A program made the position numbers and the translations under genes. 64,000 nt of DNA, from contig CM066983.1 in NCBI GenBank assembly GCA_033977485.1, positions 60,941,010 to 61,005,009 on the forward strand, read 5' to 3'. This document shows, one piece after another, positions 54,661-64,000 of the stretch (its first letter is position 1; every line of letters starts with the position of its first letter). Under the pieces are notes generated by a model, which saw only the letters and a list, made by a program, of their open reading frames with translations, had not been told where the DNA came from and did no database searches. Source of the stretch: Hydrangea macrophylla. Taxonomy: Eukaryota > Streptophyta > Magnoliopsida > Cornales > Hydrangeaceae.

Positions 54661-57600
54661 TCACAACCATTCAGAACTACATCTAAGACCTAGACTATCT
54701 AGATGACGATCAAAGACCTTCTGTGGTAAGGCCTTTGTAAACGGATCAGCAAGATTGTCAGCGGTGGCAATCTTGGTGACAGTCACATCTCCACGTTGAA
54801 CAATATCTCGGATAAGATGATATTTCCGCTCTACGTGCTTTCCCTTTCCGTGGTTCCTTGGCTCCTTGGACTGAGCCACTGCCCCACTATTATCGCAGTA
54901 TAGCGTAATAGGTGACAACGACGCTGGTACCACCTCGAGTTCCATAAGGAACTTCTTGAGCCAAACAGCTTCCTTTGCGGCTTCACAAGCAGCCACATAC
55001 TCAGCTTCTGTAGTTGAGTCTGTAATGCATTTCTGCTTAATGCTCCTCCAACTAACAGCACCACCTCCCAAGGTAAAGAGATGTCCAGATGTCGACTTTC
55101 TCGAATCTTTATCTGACATAAAGTCCGAGTCAGTGTATCCTACTGGAATTAACTCACTACCACCGTACATAAGCATGTAATCTTTAGTTCTTCTCAAGTA
55201 CTTAAGAATGTGCTTAACGGCTGTCCAGTGCTCTGGACCAGGATTCGATTGATACCTGCTAACCATGCCAACGGCAAAGCAGATATCTGGTCTAGTGCAT
55301 AACATCGCATACATGAGACTTCCCACTGCTGAGGCATAGGGAATTCCTGCCATGCGATTCCTCTCCTCTTGTGTCTTTGGACACTGGTCCTTGGAGAACG
55401 CTAAACCATGCCTGAAAGGTAACAAACCTTTCTTCGAATTATCCATTGAAAACCTAGTTAGCACTTTCTCGATATAACCAGCTTGAGATAATCCCATTAT
55501 CTTTCGCTTGCGATCCCGAAAGAGCTTTATCCCAAGAATATAGCTCGCCTCTCCTAGATCCTTCATATCGAAAGTACTAACTAGCCAAACCTTGACCGTT
55601 GACAGCGCCGCTACATCATTCCCAATGAGTAGAATGTCGTCAACGTAAAGCACAAGAAAAGCCACTACTTTCCCTTCACATTTCTTGTATACACAAGGCT
55701 CATCCAGATTCTGTATGAAACCAAACGACTTGACCGCTTGGTCAAATCGGATGTTCCAACTTCTGGATGCCTGCTTAAGCCCATAAATGGACTTTTGCAA
55801 CTTGCATACCAAGTTACCTTTCCGACCAGCTATGAACCCTTCTGGTTGTTGCATATAGATGTCCTCCTCAAGATTGCCATTCAAGAATGCAGTCTTGACG
55901 TCCATCTGCCAGATTTCAAAATCTAGGCATGCAGCAATGGATAAGAGTATTCTGATGGACTTGAGCATGGCTACCGGCAAAAAGGTTTCCTCATAGTCAA
56001 TGCCCTCCCTCTGAGTATAGCCTTTCGCCACAAGCCTTGCCTTAAAGGTCTCAACCTTTCCATCAGATCCTCTTTTCCTCTTATAGACCCACTTGCAGCC
56101 AATGGGTTTAATATTGGCTGGAAGTTCTACAAGATCCCAGACCTGATTGGAATCCATAGATTCCAATTCAGCCTTCATAGCTTTAATCCAATGAGCTGAA
56201 TCAACATCAGCCATTGCCTCTTCGTAAGTGGTAGGATCAGATTCAGATTCTATGGAGACAGCTTCAAAAACTTCTCCTAAGAACATGTATCTATCAGGCT
56301 GGCTGATAATCCTCCCACTACGACGAGGTACCGGTGCGGAAATGGGTGAAGAAGTGGTATTTTCTTGATTTTCATCGTTATCAACTGCGGGTTGGACTGA
56401 GGGCTCTCCTTCTATCTCTCTAAGATCTATCCTTCCCTTAGGTTTATGGTTCATGATATAATCATCCTCCAAGAAAACAACATTTGTACTAACAAACACT
56501 TTCTGTTCTCTTGGATCATAAAAATACCATCCATAAGTACCCTTTGGATACCCTACAAAGTAACATACTTCCGATCTAGAATCCAACTTGCTCATCTTTC
56601 CTTTGAGCACATGTGCCGGACACCCCCATATCCGGAGATGTTGCAAAGAAGGCTTGCGCCCAATCCACATCTCTCGTGGTGTCCTGGGAACAGATTTACT
56701 TGGCACTAGATTTAGTATGTATGCAGAGGTTTCCAAAGCATAACCCCAAAGGAATAATGGCAACTCTGAATAACTCATCATCGATCTAGTCATGTCTAAA
56801 AGAGTCCGATTCCTTCTCTCCGCTACACCGTTCTGCTGAGGCGTACCAGGTGCAGTCAACTGTGACAGAATCCCATTCTGTACGAGGTGATCAATAAACT
56901 CATTAGAGAGGTACTCGCCACCTCGATCAGATCGAATGGCCTTGATATGTGTGCCCGATTGCTTCTCCACTTCAGCCCTAAACTCTTTGAACTTTTCAAA
57001 GGCTTCAGACTTGTGCTGCATTAGGTACACATTTCCATACCTAGAGTGGTCATCGGTAAATGTTATGAAATACTCATAACCACCCCTTGCTCTAATATTT
57101 ATTGGTCCACACACATCAGTATGAACTAATTCCAACAATGCATTGGTCCTATTGCCCTTTGCAGGAAAGGGCCTTTTGGTCATCTTACCCTCCAAACAAG
57201 ACTCGCAGACTTCCATTGGTTCGAGAACTAAATCGCCTAAGACCCCTTCTTTGACTAGTCTGCCAATCCTATTCAGATTGATATGGCCAAGCCTCATATG
57301 CCAAAGCCTTGTTGGATTAGTGGAAGGTTCCTTTCTTTTAGATGGTAAAGTTACCACTGAGTTATTAAGTTCCAAACAAGAATCTTTTGAAATATTGGGA
57401 GTAATCACATACAAACCATTTGATTTAACACCAGAACATATAAAAGAACTGCTTCTTTTAATGACAACTTCAGTTCCAAAATGAAAGGAATAACCATTAT
57501 TCGTTAAATTAGAAACTGAAATTAAATTACGTCTCATTAAAGGGACGTAAAGTACATCTGATAAAATTAAAACTTTATTGTCTGAAAATTCTAAAACTAC

Positions 57601-58650
57601 GATTCCTATAGCAACCGCAGATACGGTTGCGCTAGAACCTAGAGTAAGTACGATCTCCCCATCACTGCATTTCCTGGTTGATCTGAACCCCTGCAATGAA
57701 TTACAGATATGGTTAGTCGCACCAGAATCAATGCACCAAGTGTTTGAAGTATCCGTAATAAAACTTACTTCAATCACATGTGATTCAATCATACCTTGAA
57801 CTCTTGTAGCTAAGAATTCTGGACAATTCCTCTTCCAGTGGCCCTTCTCACCGCATTGGAAACACTTTCCTTTGCCTTGACCACCCACCTTCCCTTTGCC
57901 CTTACCTTTTCCCTTAGATTTTGCAATCTTAGGGACTGGTCCAACGCTTGAACCACCAGTGCCAGCCTTCTTCTTTCCTTTCTTACCTTTCGGTGTAGAT
58001 CGGGAAGAAGAAGCGCTTTTCTCAACGTTTAAAACGCTGCCCCCAGGTTTGATCACCCCTTCTGCTGCCAGTAAAGAACTCATTAATTCGCTCATTGAAA
58101 AATCCATTTGATTCATATTATAGTTAAGTTTGAATTGAGCGAATGATGGCGACAGCGAGTTGAGGATCATATCAACTTGGGTCTGTGCATCGATGTTGGC
58201 TCCCAAGGTCTCCAGTTCGTTTAAATAACCAATCATTTTTAAAACATGTTCTTTGACTGGAGTACCTTCCGACATCTTTGCACTCATTATCTTCTGCATG
58301 GCTACCTGTCTGGCAGGCCTGCCATGCTCCCCAAACATCTTTTTCAGGGATGTGATAATGTCACTGGCAGAATCGTTCGATTGGAATTGGTGTTGTAACA
58401 CACCAGCCATTGAGGCCAGAATGTAACAACGGGCCATTCCATTCGACTTCTTCCATTTGTCGAACTCGCGTCTGGCAGCTGCCGAAGCATTTGCCGCGGG
58501 TTCTTCAGGGCTTGGGGTGGTGAGGACATATATGTGATCCTTCGCAGTTAAAACGATGTCAAGGTTACGTTTCCATTCAGTGTAGTTATTTCCAGTTAAC
58601 TTGTTTTGAGTGAGTATGGTGGCAAGTGGACTAAATGCAGATCCAGACAT
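54661..58650 (-). CDS. Gag-pol polyprotein of copia element F (1329 aa, intact)
   Basis: Starts [18 protein letters not shown] at 58650 and ends at 54661 without a stop or frameshift. Approximate residues: gag capsid 15-200; basic Lys/Gly linker 215-262; zinc knuckle [14 protein letters not shown] 263-276; protease [10 protein letters not shown] with Asp-Ser-Gly at 308-310; integrase zinc finger H451, H456, C482, C485; integrase core D512 (HTDVCGP), D575 (SDRGGE) and E611 (GVAERRN), a D,D-35-E spacing; reverse transcriptase 840-1090 with [10 protein letters not shown] and YVDD at 1002-1005; RNase H D1174, E1215, D1253 and the C-terminal ADPFTKAL motif. Single-ORF gag-pol is usual for copia. 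All catalytic residues are present, so the protein is probably functional if expressed. Confidence 0.97.
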   Translation of the reverse strand: MSGSAFSPLATILTQNKLTGNNYTEWKRNLDIVLTAKDHIYVLTTPSPEEPAANASAAARREFDKWKKSNGMARCYILASMAGVLQHQFQSNDSASDIITSLKKMFGEHGRPARQVAMQKIMSAKMSEGTPVKEHVLKMIGYLNELETLGANIDAQTQVDMILNSLSPSFAQFKLNYNMNQMDFSMSELMSSLLAAEGVIKPGGSVLNVEKSASSSRSTPKGKKGKKKAGTGGSSVGPVPKIAKSKGKGKGKGKVGGQGKGKCFQCGEKGHWKRNCPEFLATRVQGMIESHVIEVSFITDTSNTWCIDSGATNHICNSLQGFRSTRKCSDGEIVLTLGSSATVSAVAIGIVVLEFSDNKVLILSDVLYVPLMRRNLISVSNLTNNGYSFHFGTEVVIKRSSSFICSGVKSNGLYVITPNISKDSCLELNNSVVTLPSKRKEPSTNPTRLWHMRLGHINLNRIGRLVKEGVLGDLVLEPMEVCESCLEGKMTKRPFPAKGNRTNALLELVHTDVCGPINIRARGGYEYFITFTDDHSRYGNVYLMQHKSEAFEKFKEFRAEVEKQSGTHIKAIRSDRGGEYLSNEFIDHLVQNGILSQLTAPGTPQQNGVAERRNRTLLDMTRSMMSYSELPLFLWGYALETSAYILNLVPSKSVPRTPREMWIGRKPSLQHLRIWGCPAHVLKGKMSKLDSRSEVCYFVGYPKGTYGWYFYDPREQKVFVSTNVVFLEDDYIMNHKPKGRIDLREIEGEPSVQPAVDNDENQENTTSSPISAPVPRRSGRIISQPDRYMFLGEVFEAVSIESESDPTTYEEAMADVDSAHWIKAMKAELESMDSNQVWDLVELPANIKPIGCKWVYKRKRGSDGKVETFKARLVAKGYTQREGIDYEETFLPVAMLKSIRILLSIAACLDFEIWQMDVKTAFLNGNLEEDIYMQQPEGFIAGRKGNLVCKLQKSIYGLKQASRSWNIRFDQAVKSFGFIQNLDEPCVYKKCEGKVVAFLVLYVDDILLIGNDVAALSTVKVWLVSTFDMKDLGEASYILGIKLFRDRKRKIMGLSQAGYIEKVLTRFSMDNSKKGLLPFRHGLAFSKDQCPKTQEERNRMAGIPYASAVGSLMYAMLCTRPDICFAVGMVSRYQSNPGPEHWTAVKHILKYLRRTKDYMLMYGGSELIPVGYTDSDFMSDKDSRKSTSGHLFTLGGGAVSWRSIKQKCITDSTTEAEYVAACEAAKEAVWLKKFLMELEVVPASLSPITLYCDNSGAVAQSKEPRNHGKGKHVERKYHLIRDIVQRGDVTVTKIATADNLADPFTKALPQKVFDRHLDSLGLRCSSEWL

Positions 58651-60329
58651 TATGATTACTGAAAATCAAACAAACAAAATAAATATGGATATCAGAATTG
58701 ACAGTTTGAAATAAAAGAATCCTTAAAACTCTTATTTAAAAACAAAGTCGCCGGAATATCGAAACGAAAGGATAAAGCCTCCGTGTGGTGGTCAATGTTC
58801 GATCTTTCGATTTATCATGACTTATCCGCTATGCAACTCTTGCAAAATAGCCATGACTCCCGAACCTATTTGATCTCTAAGTTTCTGAATAATGCCCCGT
58901 GTGGGATCCCTTATCCATAGCTTAGCTAGTTTGTACCATTAACTAGGATCCAATCACAACCGTCTCAAGTAGCGCCTCCGTGTGGTGGTCACCCTCTAAT
59001 ACGTCTGATTGATCCTATCCATAGGAAGTTCACATCTAGTAACCAATGAGCAGTGTACCCTCCGTATGGAATGATCACCCCTGGCGAGGTGACACAGAAT
59101 ACACTACTCATCTTACAATGAACCGTTAATGGAAGATCGTGGGTGTTATTTGATAAGACCCTCTCCCACTAGATTTAGTAAATTAAGGATTTTGCTTTTG
59201 AAAAATGTTTCCACACACTACCCATAAACATCCAATGTTTACTAATGTGTTGAAAACGGTTTTTGAATTTTATTTTAGAAAACTTGTTTTAAGTGCATGC
59301 AACAATGTATTATACGCCAATCACAAAACAAGCACATAAAACAAAAAACTAAAATGAAATATAGGCATTCAAACAATGCCTCTATCTCCCATGGCTCTAT
59401 TTCCATAGAACCACCTTCTTGGTTTGGTCGCCTCCGGCTCCATCTTTATGGACAACGGCTCCTTGCTCCATCTTCATGGAATTTCTAATTCTATTACATT
59501 GGACCTATGCTTCTTTTGAAGCTTACAATTTATCTAGAAAAAGGAAATAGCAAAAAAGAAATAAAAGGCTAGGGAAACCGGTGCGACTTTCCTTTTCGTA
59601 GGATTGAAGCCGCAGCGCCCTTTACATACGCCTTAAAACCAAACCATTAATAAATTACAACATGTACCAATCTCAAATAATTTAAATATAAATATTTAAA
59701 GGACTTGGTGCCATGGGAGATAGCGACTTATTTTGCTGAAAAAGGGTTAGTCGTACACGCATCCACACATACATAACAAATATATGTAACTATTGGAACA
59801 CTTAATTGATTCACATAGTATATAAACACTTTACATACTGAATTAGAACTTAAAATAGCATCTTACTTCTCTGTCACAGTTCGATCGATCGAAGACGGTT
59901 TGATCGCTCGAACCTTCGATCGATTGAACACTGTTCAATCGCTTGAACATTCTGTTTCACAGAATGACTTGAAAATTTTACAGAATATTTTAAAATTAAA
60001 GTTTTTAATTTCAAAACACTTTAAAACTGTGAAACAGAGAACCTGACAAAGTATCTATCTCGATCGATCGAACTTCATTCGATCGATCGAATACCAGAAG
60101 GTTCGATCGATCGAAGACTGTTCGATCGATTGAGAACAGAATGTTCGATCGATCGAAACAAGTTCGATCGATCGAACCCACCTTGCATCCTATGCAATCA
60201 CAGTTTTGTATTCTGCTGCGATAACACTGCAGAAACAGATCTGTGACGATGCAGTTTCGAAAACAGTTCTAAAATCAACATGCAAATCAAAACAAGGGTT
60301 CCAAGAACGCATCTATAGATCCAAACGAG
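58651..60329 (-). other. Leader of element F between primer-binding site and gag
   Basis: Non-coding, about 1.7 kb. CCTCCGTGTGGTGGTCA recurs near 58781 and 58975, with a decayed copy near 59058. The part nearest the primer-binding site carries palindrome clusters. Confidence 0.7.
59880..60178. repeat. TCGATCGATCGA clusters in the transcribed leader of element F
   Basis: About ten copies or variants in two groups (59880-59947 and 60060-60178), for example GTTCGATCGATCGAAG, TTTGATCGCTCGAAC, ATTCGATCGATCGAAT and AGTTCGATCGATCGAAC. They fall in the 5' leader RNA shortly after the primer-binding site. Confidence 0.85.
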
Positions 60330-60345
60330 CGTGGCTCTGATACCA
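60330..60345 (-). promoter_or_regulatory. Primer-binding site of element F (initiator tRNA-Met)
   Basis: On the minus strand TGGTATCAGAGCCACG begins two bases after the LTR end; TGGTATCAGAGC is complementary to the 3' end of plant initiator tRNA-Met. Confidence 0.95.
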
Positions 60346-60347
60346 AT

Positions 60348-61842
60348 TGAAGGAAAAGTGGTTTAAAGTTAGAGTTTAAACGCGCAGCGGAAATAGGTTA
60401 AGTTATATAACTTTTGGTATTCTAGGATCTACTACTCGTCAATTCCATAGATGCGTACTAGGGGGTGCAAGAATTATACCTTAGTGTCTTGAACCCAATT
60501 CTGAAACTTTAACTTCCAGCAGCCTCCACTAGATGATCTTCACCCTTATGACTCCTGCGGATGCCTGCCGGAAAGACTAGGGTTGGTGGGAACCCTAATA
60601 GAGAGGATAGGAAGGTTTTGGGAAGACTATGATAGTTTCTGCAGCTTCTGCGTATAAAAACGACGATCACTTACTTCCAGAACGCAGCTGCCCTATTTAT
60701 AGATTTCCAGAACCGACCTAGACTTCGATCGATCGAAGTGACTTCGATCGATCGAACCTTCGATCGATCGAACCATTCTCGATCGATCGAACCTGCTGAC
60801 TTCAATCGATCGAACATACTTCAATCGATCGAACTTGTCTTAACAGCTTCCTCAAGTGTATTTCCAAGCATCCTAGCGGAGCTAAGAGTGGGACCTCCTA
60901 GGCTCTTTATTGTTGGCTCAGACCAGTTTGTTAATTACCATGACCAAACTCTTTGATCAGCAAACTAACTAACTGGTCAGTTAACGTTTATTCCACTATA
61001 AAACGATAACTGAACTCCAACGCAAAAGAACATATCCGAAGCGATAACTAGACTTGTATGGTGTACTAATGTCCCTCTACCATCAGCATTCGTAATCATA
61101 TTCAGGTAGTCGGATAACTGTTACTGTCAACCTGAATCATGATTACTTCTTGTATTCCTTGAGTCTCATTCACTACTCATGATTACCAAACATGTTGATA
61201 ACTCTTATCAACAAGACTGCAGTACTCAGTAATCAACTTGGTGACATTCTCAAGGGAATGCTTACTCTGAATCAGAGGGTAGATTCTATCTTGACAATAT
61301 ATGTTCACAACCCTATGGACATGACATACCCAAGATACCCAGGTGTTGATCTTCTATAGACCTCACTGATTGGTAAGTCAAAGCAGCCATATCCATAGTC
61401 TGTGTTCATAATCATCTCAAGATTGAGAACACGTACGTTATACAAGTTATGAGTTCCTATTGACTGTTGACAGCCTTAAGCGTCAATAGGAAAGCTCAGG
61501 TCCGTCAATGCACTATAAGTACTAGCATATCAACTAAGAGCTACACTCTAGTGATTGAGATTAATCACTCCATCCAATGGTAGTTAATTATGCTACAGTG
61601 TAGACCTGATGAGGTATCCAGTCTCATCATCCACTGTGACATATTCTAAGTATCAAAGAATAGTAATTCGTATCTCACTTGTGTGTATCTCATACACACA
61701 CGAATTGCTTACTATGATACTTAAGGATAAAACAATCATCTCATGAAAGAAACATACACAATGAAATGTAAAGCTGATATCAATATATTATAATGCTAAT
61801 GTCTCATACATAAAGTAATGGTTTGAGGGCACAAACCCAACA
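60348..61842 (-). mobile_element. 5' LTR of copia element F
   Basis: Nearly identical to the left LTR. TATA box at 60694-60702 and palindrome cluster at 60724-60835. It supplies the promoter for the gag-pol transcript. Confidence 0.95.
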
Positions 61843-61847
61843 AGAAA
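61843..61847 (+). repeat. Target-site duplication AGAAA, right
   Basis: Matches 53146-53150. Confidence 0.92.
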
Positions 61848-62401
61848 GACAAGTGACAACGAATCAACCTCACTATTGGCATGAGACACCCATGTACACT
61901 AGCAGGTAACGGGCACTGGGGCCGGAACAGCAAATAGCTCAGGTGCACATAAATGTAAGGAACCGCCGCGATGACAAGGAAGTCATCGACAAAAATGAAT
62001 ACCGCATTGTGGCGTTCGGGCACCACATCTTGTAGGTCCTCTTTGTCCCATGGTTCCCACATGGAGTCATTTTCCCATTGCTCCAATAGTGCGTCATCCA
62101 CTTCTCAAACAGCGTACCCTTCAGGCTCACCTTCCCCTCTAGAGAGGTCCATATACATGAATGGGTTAATTTGGAGGAGAGCAGGATCATAAGGGATGCA
62201 TCCATAGGTCAGGTCCACCACATCATCTGCCCCTGGTCCTTGGTAAGGAGATAAGCAGAATGCTATCTCATCAGCAGTCCAAGGTGGGTTTTGGTATTCA
62301 GAATCAGCCCATGACCCTATAGAATGGATATCATCATCTCTTATATTGAAAAGCCTGCATAGGGTAGATAATATGAAACAGCAGATTAGAATCAAAATCA
62401 C
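61848..62401 (-). pseudogene. Post-integrase ORF of Athila element D (env-position), split by element F
   Basis: The frame starts at 62401 (MILILICCFILSTLC) and is crossed at about 62356 by an acceptor-like CCCTATGCAG, after which it reads LFNIRDDDIHSIGSWADSEY. A TGA at 62105-62107 interrupts it. The second part (VDDALLEQWEND ... FVDDFLVIAAVPYIYVHLSY) is hydrophobic near its end and reaches the insertion point of element F. Athila elements carry extra ORFs after pol, sometimes described as env-like with membrane segments. No specific homology is recognised here. Confidence 0.45.
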
Positions 62402-62492
62402 TTGTAGAGAAAGATAGAAAGAGTTAAAAATTGAAAAACATCAAAAGTAAAGACATACAACAATAGCGTGAAGAAACGCTTAACGTTTGAGA
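62402..62492 (-). other. Spacer between integrase and post-pol ORF of element D
   Basis: A/T-rich, no coding potential seen. Confidence 0.5.
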
Positions 62493-64000
62493 TCAAGAGT
62501 AGTTGGGTTCATCCAGTTGGATGAACTCAGCCTCTGTTTGGAAATTCTCTAAGAACGGTTTTAGCCTTTGGCCATTGACCTTGAAAATTGCATCATTCTT
62601 GGGGTTTATTAGCTCGACCGCCCTATGTGGAAAGACAGATTTGACTATGAATGGTCCTATCCACCGAGATCGGAGTTTGCCTGGGAAGAGGTGGAGGCGA
62701 GAGTCGTACAGCAAGACTTTCTGCCCCGGGTCGAATGATTTATGATAAATTGTTCTATCGTGGCGAGCCTTCAACCTTTCCTTATGTAATCGAGTATTGT
62801 CGTATGCATCTCGACGTATTTCTTCCAATTTAGCCAATTGGAGTTTTCGAAGATGCCCTCCCTCTTTAATGTCAAAGTTCAATGAGCGTGTCGCCCAATA
62901 AGCTTTGTGTTCGATTTTGACAGGGAGGTGACATGCTTTTCCGTAAACTAGCCTATACGGAGACATCCCCAGATTCATTTTGAAAGCCGTGCGGTAAACC
63001 CATAATGCATCAGTCAGTTTGTAAGCCCAATCCTTCCTGTTGCAACTAACAGTCTTTTCGAGAATATGCTTGATTTCTCGGTTAGCTAACTCTGCTTGCC
63101 CGTTTGTTTGTGGATGGTAGGCGAGAGCGATTTTGTGGCTGACCCCATATTTCTTAAGTAGTGACTCCAAAGGCCTATTGCAGAAATGCTTGCCTTGGTC
63201 ACTTATTAGGGCTTTTGGGGTCCCAAAATGCGATATGATATGTTCCTTAAGAAAGGACATAACTGTTTTGTGGTCATTGCATCTTGTTGGTATTGCTTCC
63301 ACCCATTTTGACATATACTGCACAGCTAGGAGTATGTGTTCACAGTTATTTGATTTAGGGAGCGGGCCCATGAAGTCTATGCCCCAACAATCGAATATTT
63401 CAATCGTGATAATAGGGGTTAAGGGCATGGAGTTCCTTTTTAAAATTGTACCAAGCTGTTGACAGCGTTGGCACGTTTTGCAGAAAGCATAAGCGTCCTT
63501 GAGCAAGGTGGGCCAGTAGAAACCGTTATGTAGAACTTTTACGCGGTCTTTTGTGATGCGAAATGGCCACCGCTTGCCTCAAAATGGCATGATGCTAAAA
63601 TGACGGTTATATCCTCGTTTGGGACGCAACGTCTGATGACCTGATCAGCACAATACTTGAATAAGTACGGGTTATCGAAGAAAAAATGACGTGCAAAAGA
63701 GAGGAGCCGCTTCCTATCTGGTTTGGACCAATGACTTGGGGTTTCTCCCGTGGCAAGATAATTTACTATATCAGCATACCAGGGCAAACCCACAACAGTC
63801 ATTAGCTGCTCGTCTGGGAATTCGTCTTTTATCGGTGTGGGTTCAGTGTTGTCAACAAAAGTTAACCGAGATAAATGGTCGGCGACCACATTCTCTACTC
63901 CCTTTTTATCTTTGATCGTTATATCAAATTCTTGGAGTAGGAGTATCCAATGGATATGCCTTTGTTTCGCATCTTTTTTAGACAGCAGGTACTTGAGAGC
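62493..64000 (-). pseudogene. Athila pol of element D: RNase H end and integrase, runs off the window
   Basis: From the window edge the minus-strand frame reads the end of RNase H ([38 protein letters not shown]). It continues to a stop at 63539, where one frameshift separates it from the 337-codon integrase frame 63506-62493. Zinc motif: [11 protein letters not shown] with histidines, then CKTCQRC. Core: WGIDFMGPLPKS (Asp), PKALISDQGKHF (Asp) and YHPQTNGQAELANRE (Glu). The following ILEKTV, MSPYRLVYGKACHLPVKIEH and YWATRSLNFD are diagnostic of Athila. Reverse transcriptase, protease and gag should lie to the right of 64000. Confidence 0.92.

Larger units (their letters stand above)
53151..61842 (-). 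mobile_element. Complete Ty1/copia element F (8692 bp)
   Basis: Two 1495-bp LTRs (53151-54645 and 60348-61842), initiator-tRNA-Met primer-binding site, a leader of about 1.7 kb, one uninterrupted gag-pol ORF, a polypurine tract next to the left LTR and a 5-bp target duplication AGAAA. By eye the two LTRs differ at about five positions, all transitions, which implies a recent insertion. Everything needed for autonomous transposition appears present. Integrase before reverse transcriptase gives the copia superfamily; the sub-lineage (perhaps Tork-like) is uncertain. Confidence 0.95.

Noticed and set aside
55738..58111. Plus-strand open frames opposite the copia polyprotein
   Set aside because: Shadows of the intact 1329-codon minus-strand ORF; no independent motifs.
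1..64000. Endogenous pararetrovirus (caulimovirid) or organellar insertion
   Set aside because: No movement/coat protein motifs, no caulimovirid reverse transcriptase-RNase H arrangement without integrase, and no plastid or mitochondrial genes were seen; all pol fragments have integrase and LTR context.

Overview
This is a plant nuclear window, most likely from a eudicot. It is an intergenic, transposon-dense region with no complete host gene that I can defend. The coding sequence comes almost entirely from LTR retrotransposons: Ty3/gypsy Tat-type with two RNase H domains, Ty3/gypsy Athila-type, and one intact Ty1/copia. The rest is Helitron ends, a CACTA terminus, small inverted-repeat elements, microsatellites and short exon-like scraps. 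No rRNA gene, tRNA gene, CRISPR array or bacterial feature was seen.

Left part (1-30.7 kb). Bases 1-3706 look like one very long LTR (TATA box at 709, primer-binding-like TGGCGACTCTGT at 3709). An orphan last exon resembling the C-terminal GRF zinc finger of AP endonuclease 2 follows at 4034-4108. Next come a poly(A)-tailed hairpin retroposon (4574-4778), three exon-like pieces on both strands (6.2-7.3 kb) and a Helitron 3' end at 8116. A non-autonomous inverted-repeat element (8.3-9.4 kb), a non-coding repeat with GGATCGATCC palindromes (9.6-11.2 kb) and a CACTA 5' terminus (11169) lead to a decayed, 3'-truncated Tat element on the minus strand (about 14150-22047). From 22 to 30.7 kb there are two more inverted-repeat elements with degenerate internal tandem arrays, a Helitron (about 24784-26821), a probable LINE 3' end and several microsatellites.

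Right part (30.7-64 kb). This reads as a five-deep nest. An Athila-like non-autonomous element on the plus strand (LTR 31613-33252, ORF from 33430) is broken at 36249 by Tat element B (plus). B is broken at 46463 by an Athila-like element E (minus, 3' LTR 46464-48121). E is broken near 52 kb by an Athila element D (minus, integrase 62493-63506, pol running off the window end). D is broken by an intact copia element F (53151-61842) with 1495-bp LTRs, the 5-bp duplication AGAAA and a single 1329-codon gag-pol. If this is right, the right halves of D, E, B and the first element should follow in that order beyond base 64000.

The most unusual signal is a family of short palindromes (TTCGATCGATCGAA and close variants) clustered in LTRs of both copia and Athila-like elements. 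In three LTR types with a recognisable TATA or TATA-like box, one cluster lies just upstream of it, and a second lies downstream in the probable transcribed leader. A different palindrome sits upstream of the TATA box of the giant LTR at 1-3.7 kb. Other points of interest are a spliced antisense gene in Tat element B, an LTR flanked by a polypurine tract on one side and a primer-binding site on the other, and two Athila-region ORFs that share a splice-acceptor leader but encode unrelated proteins.
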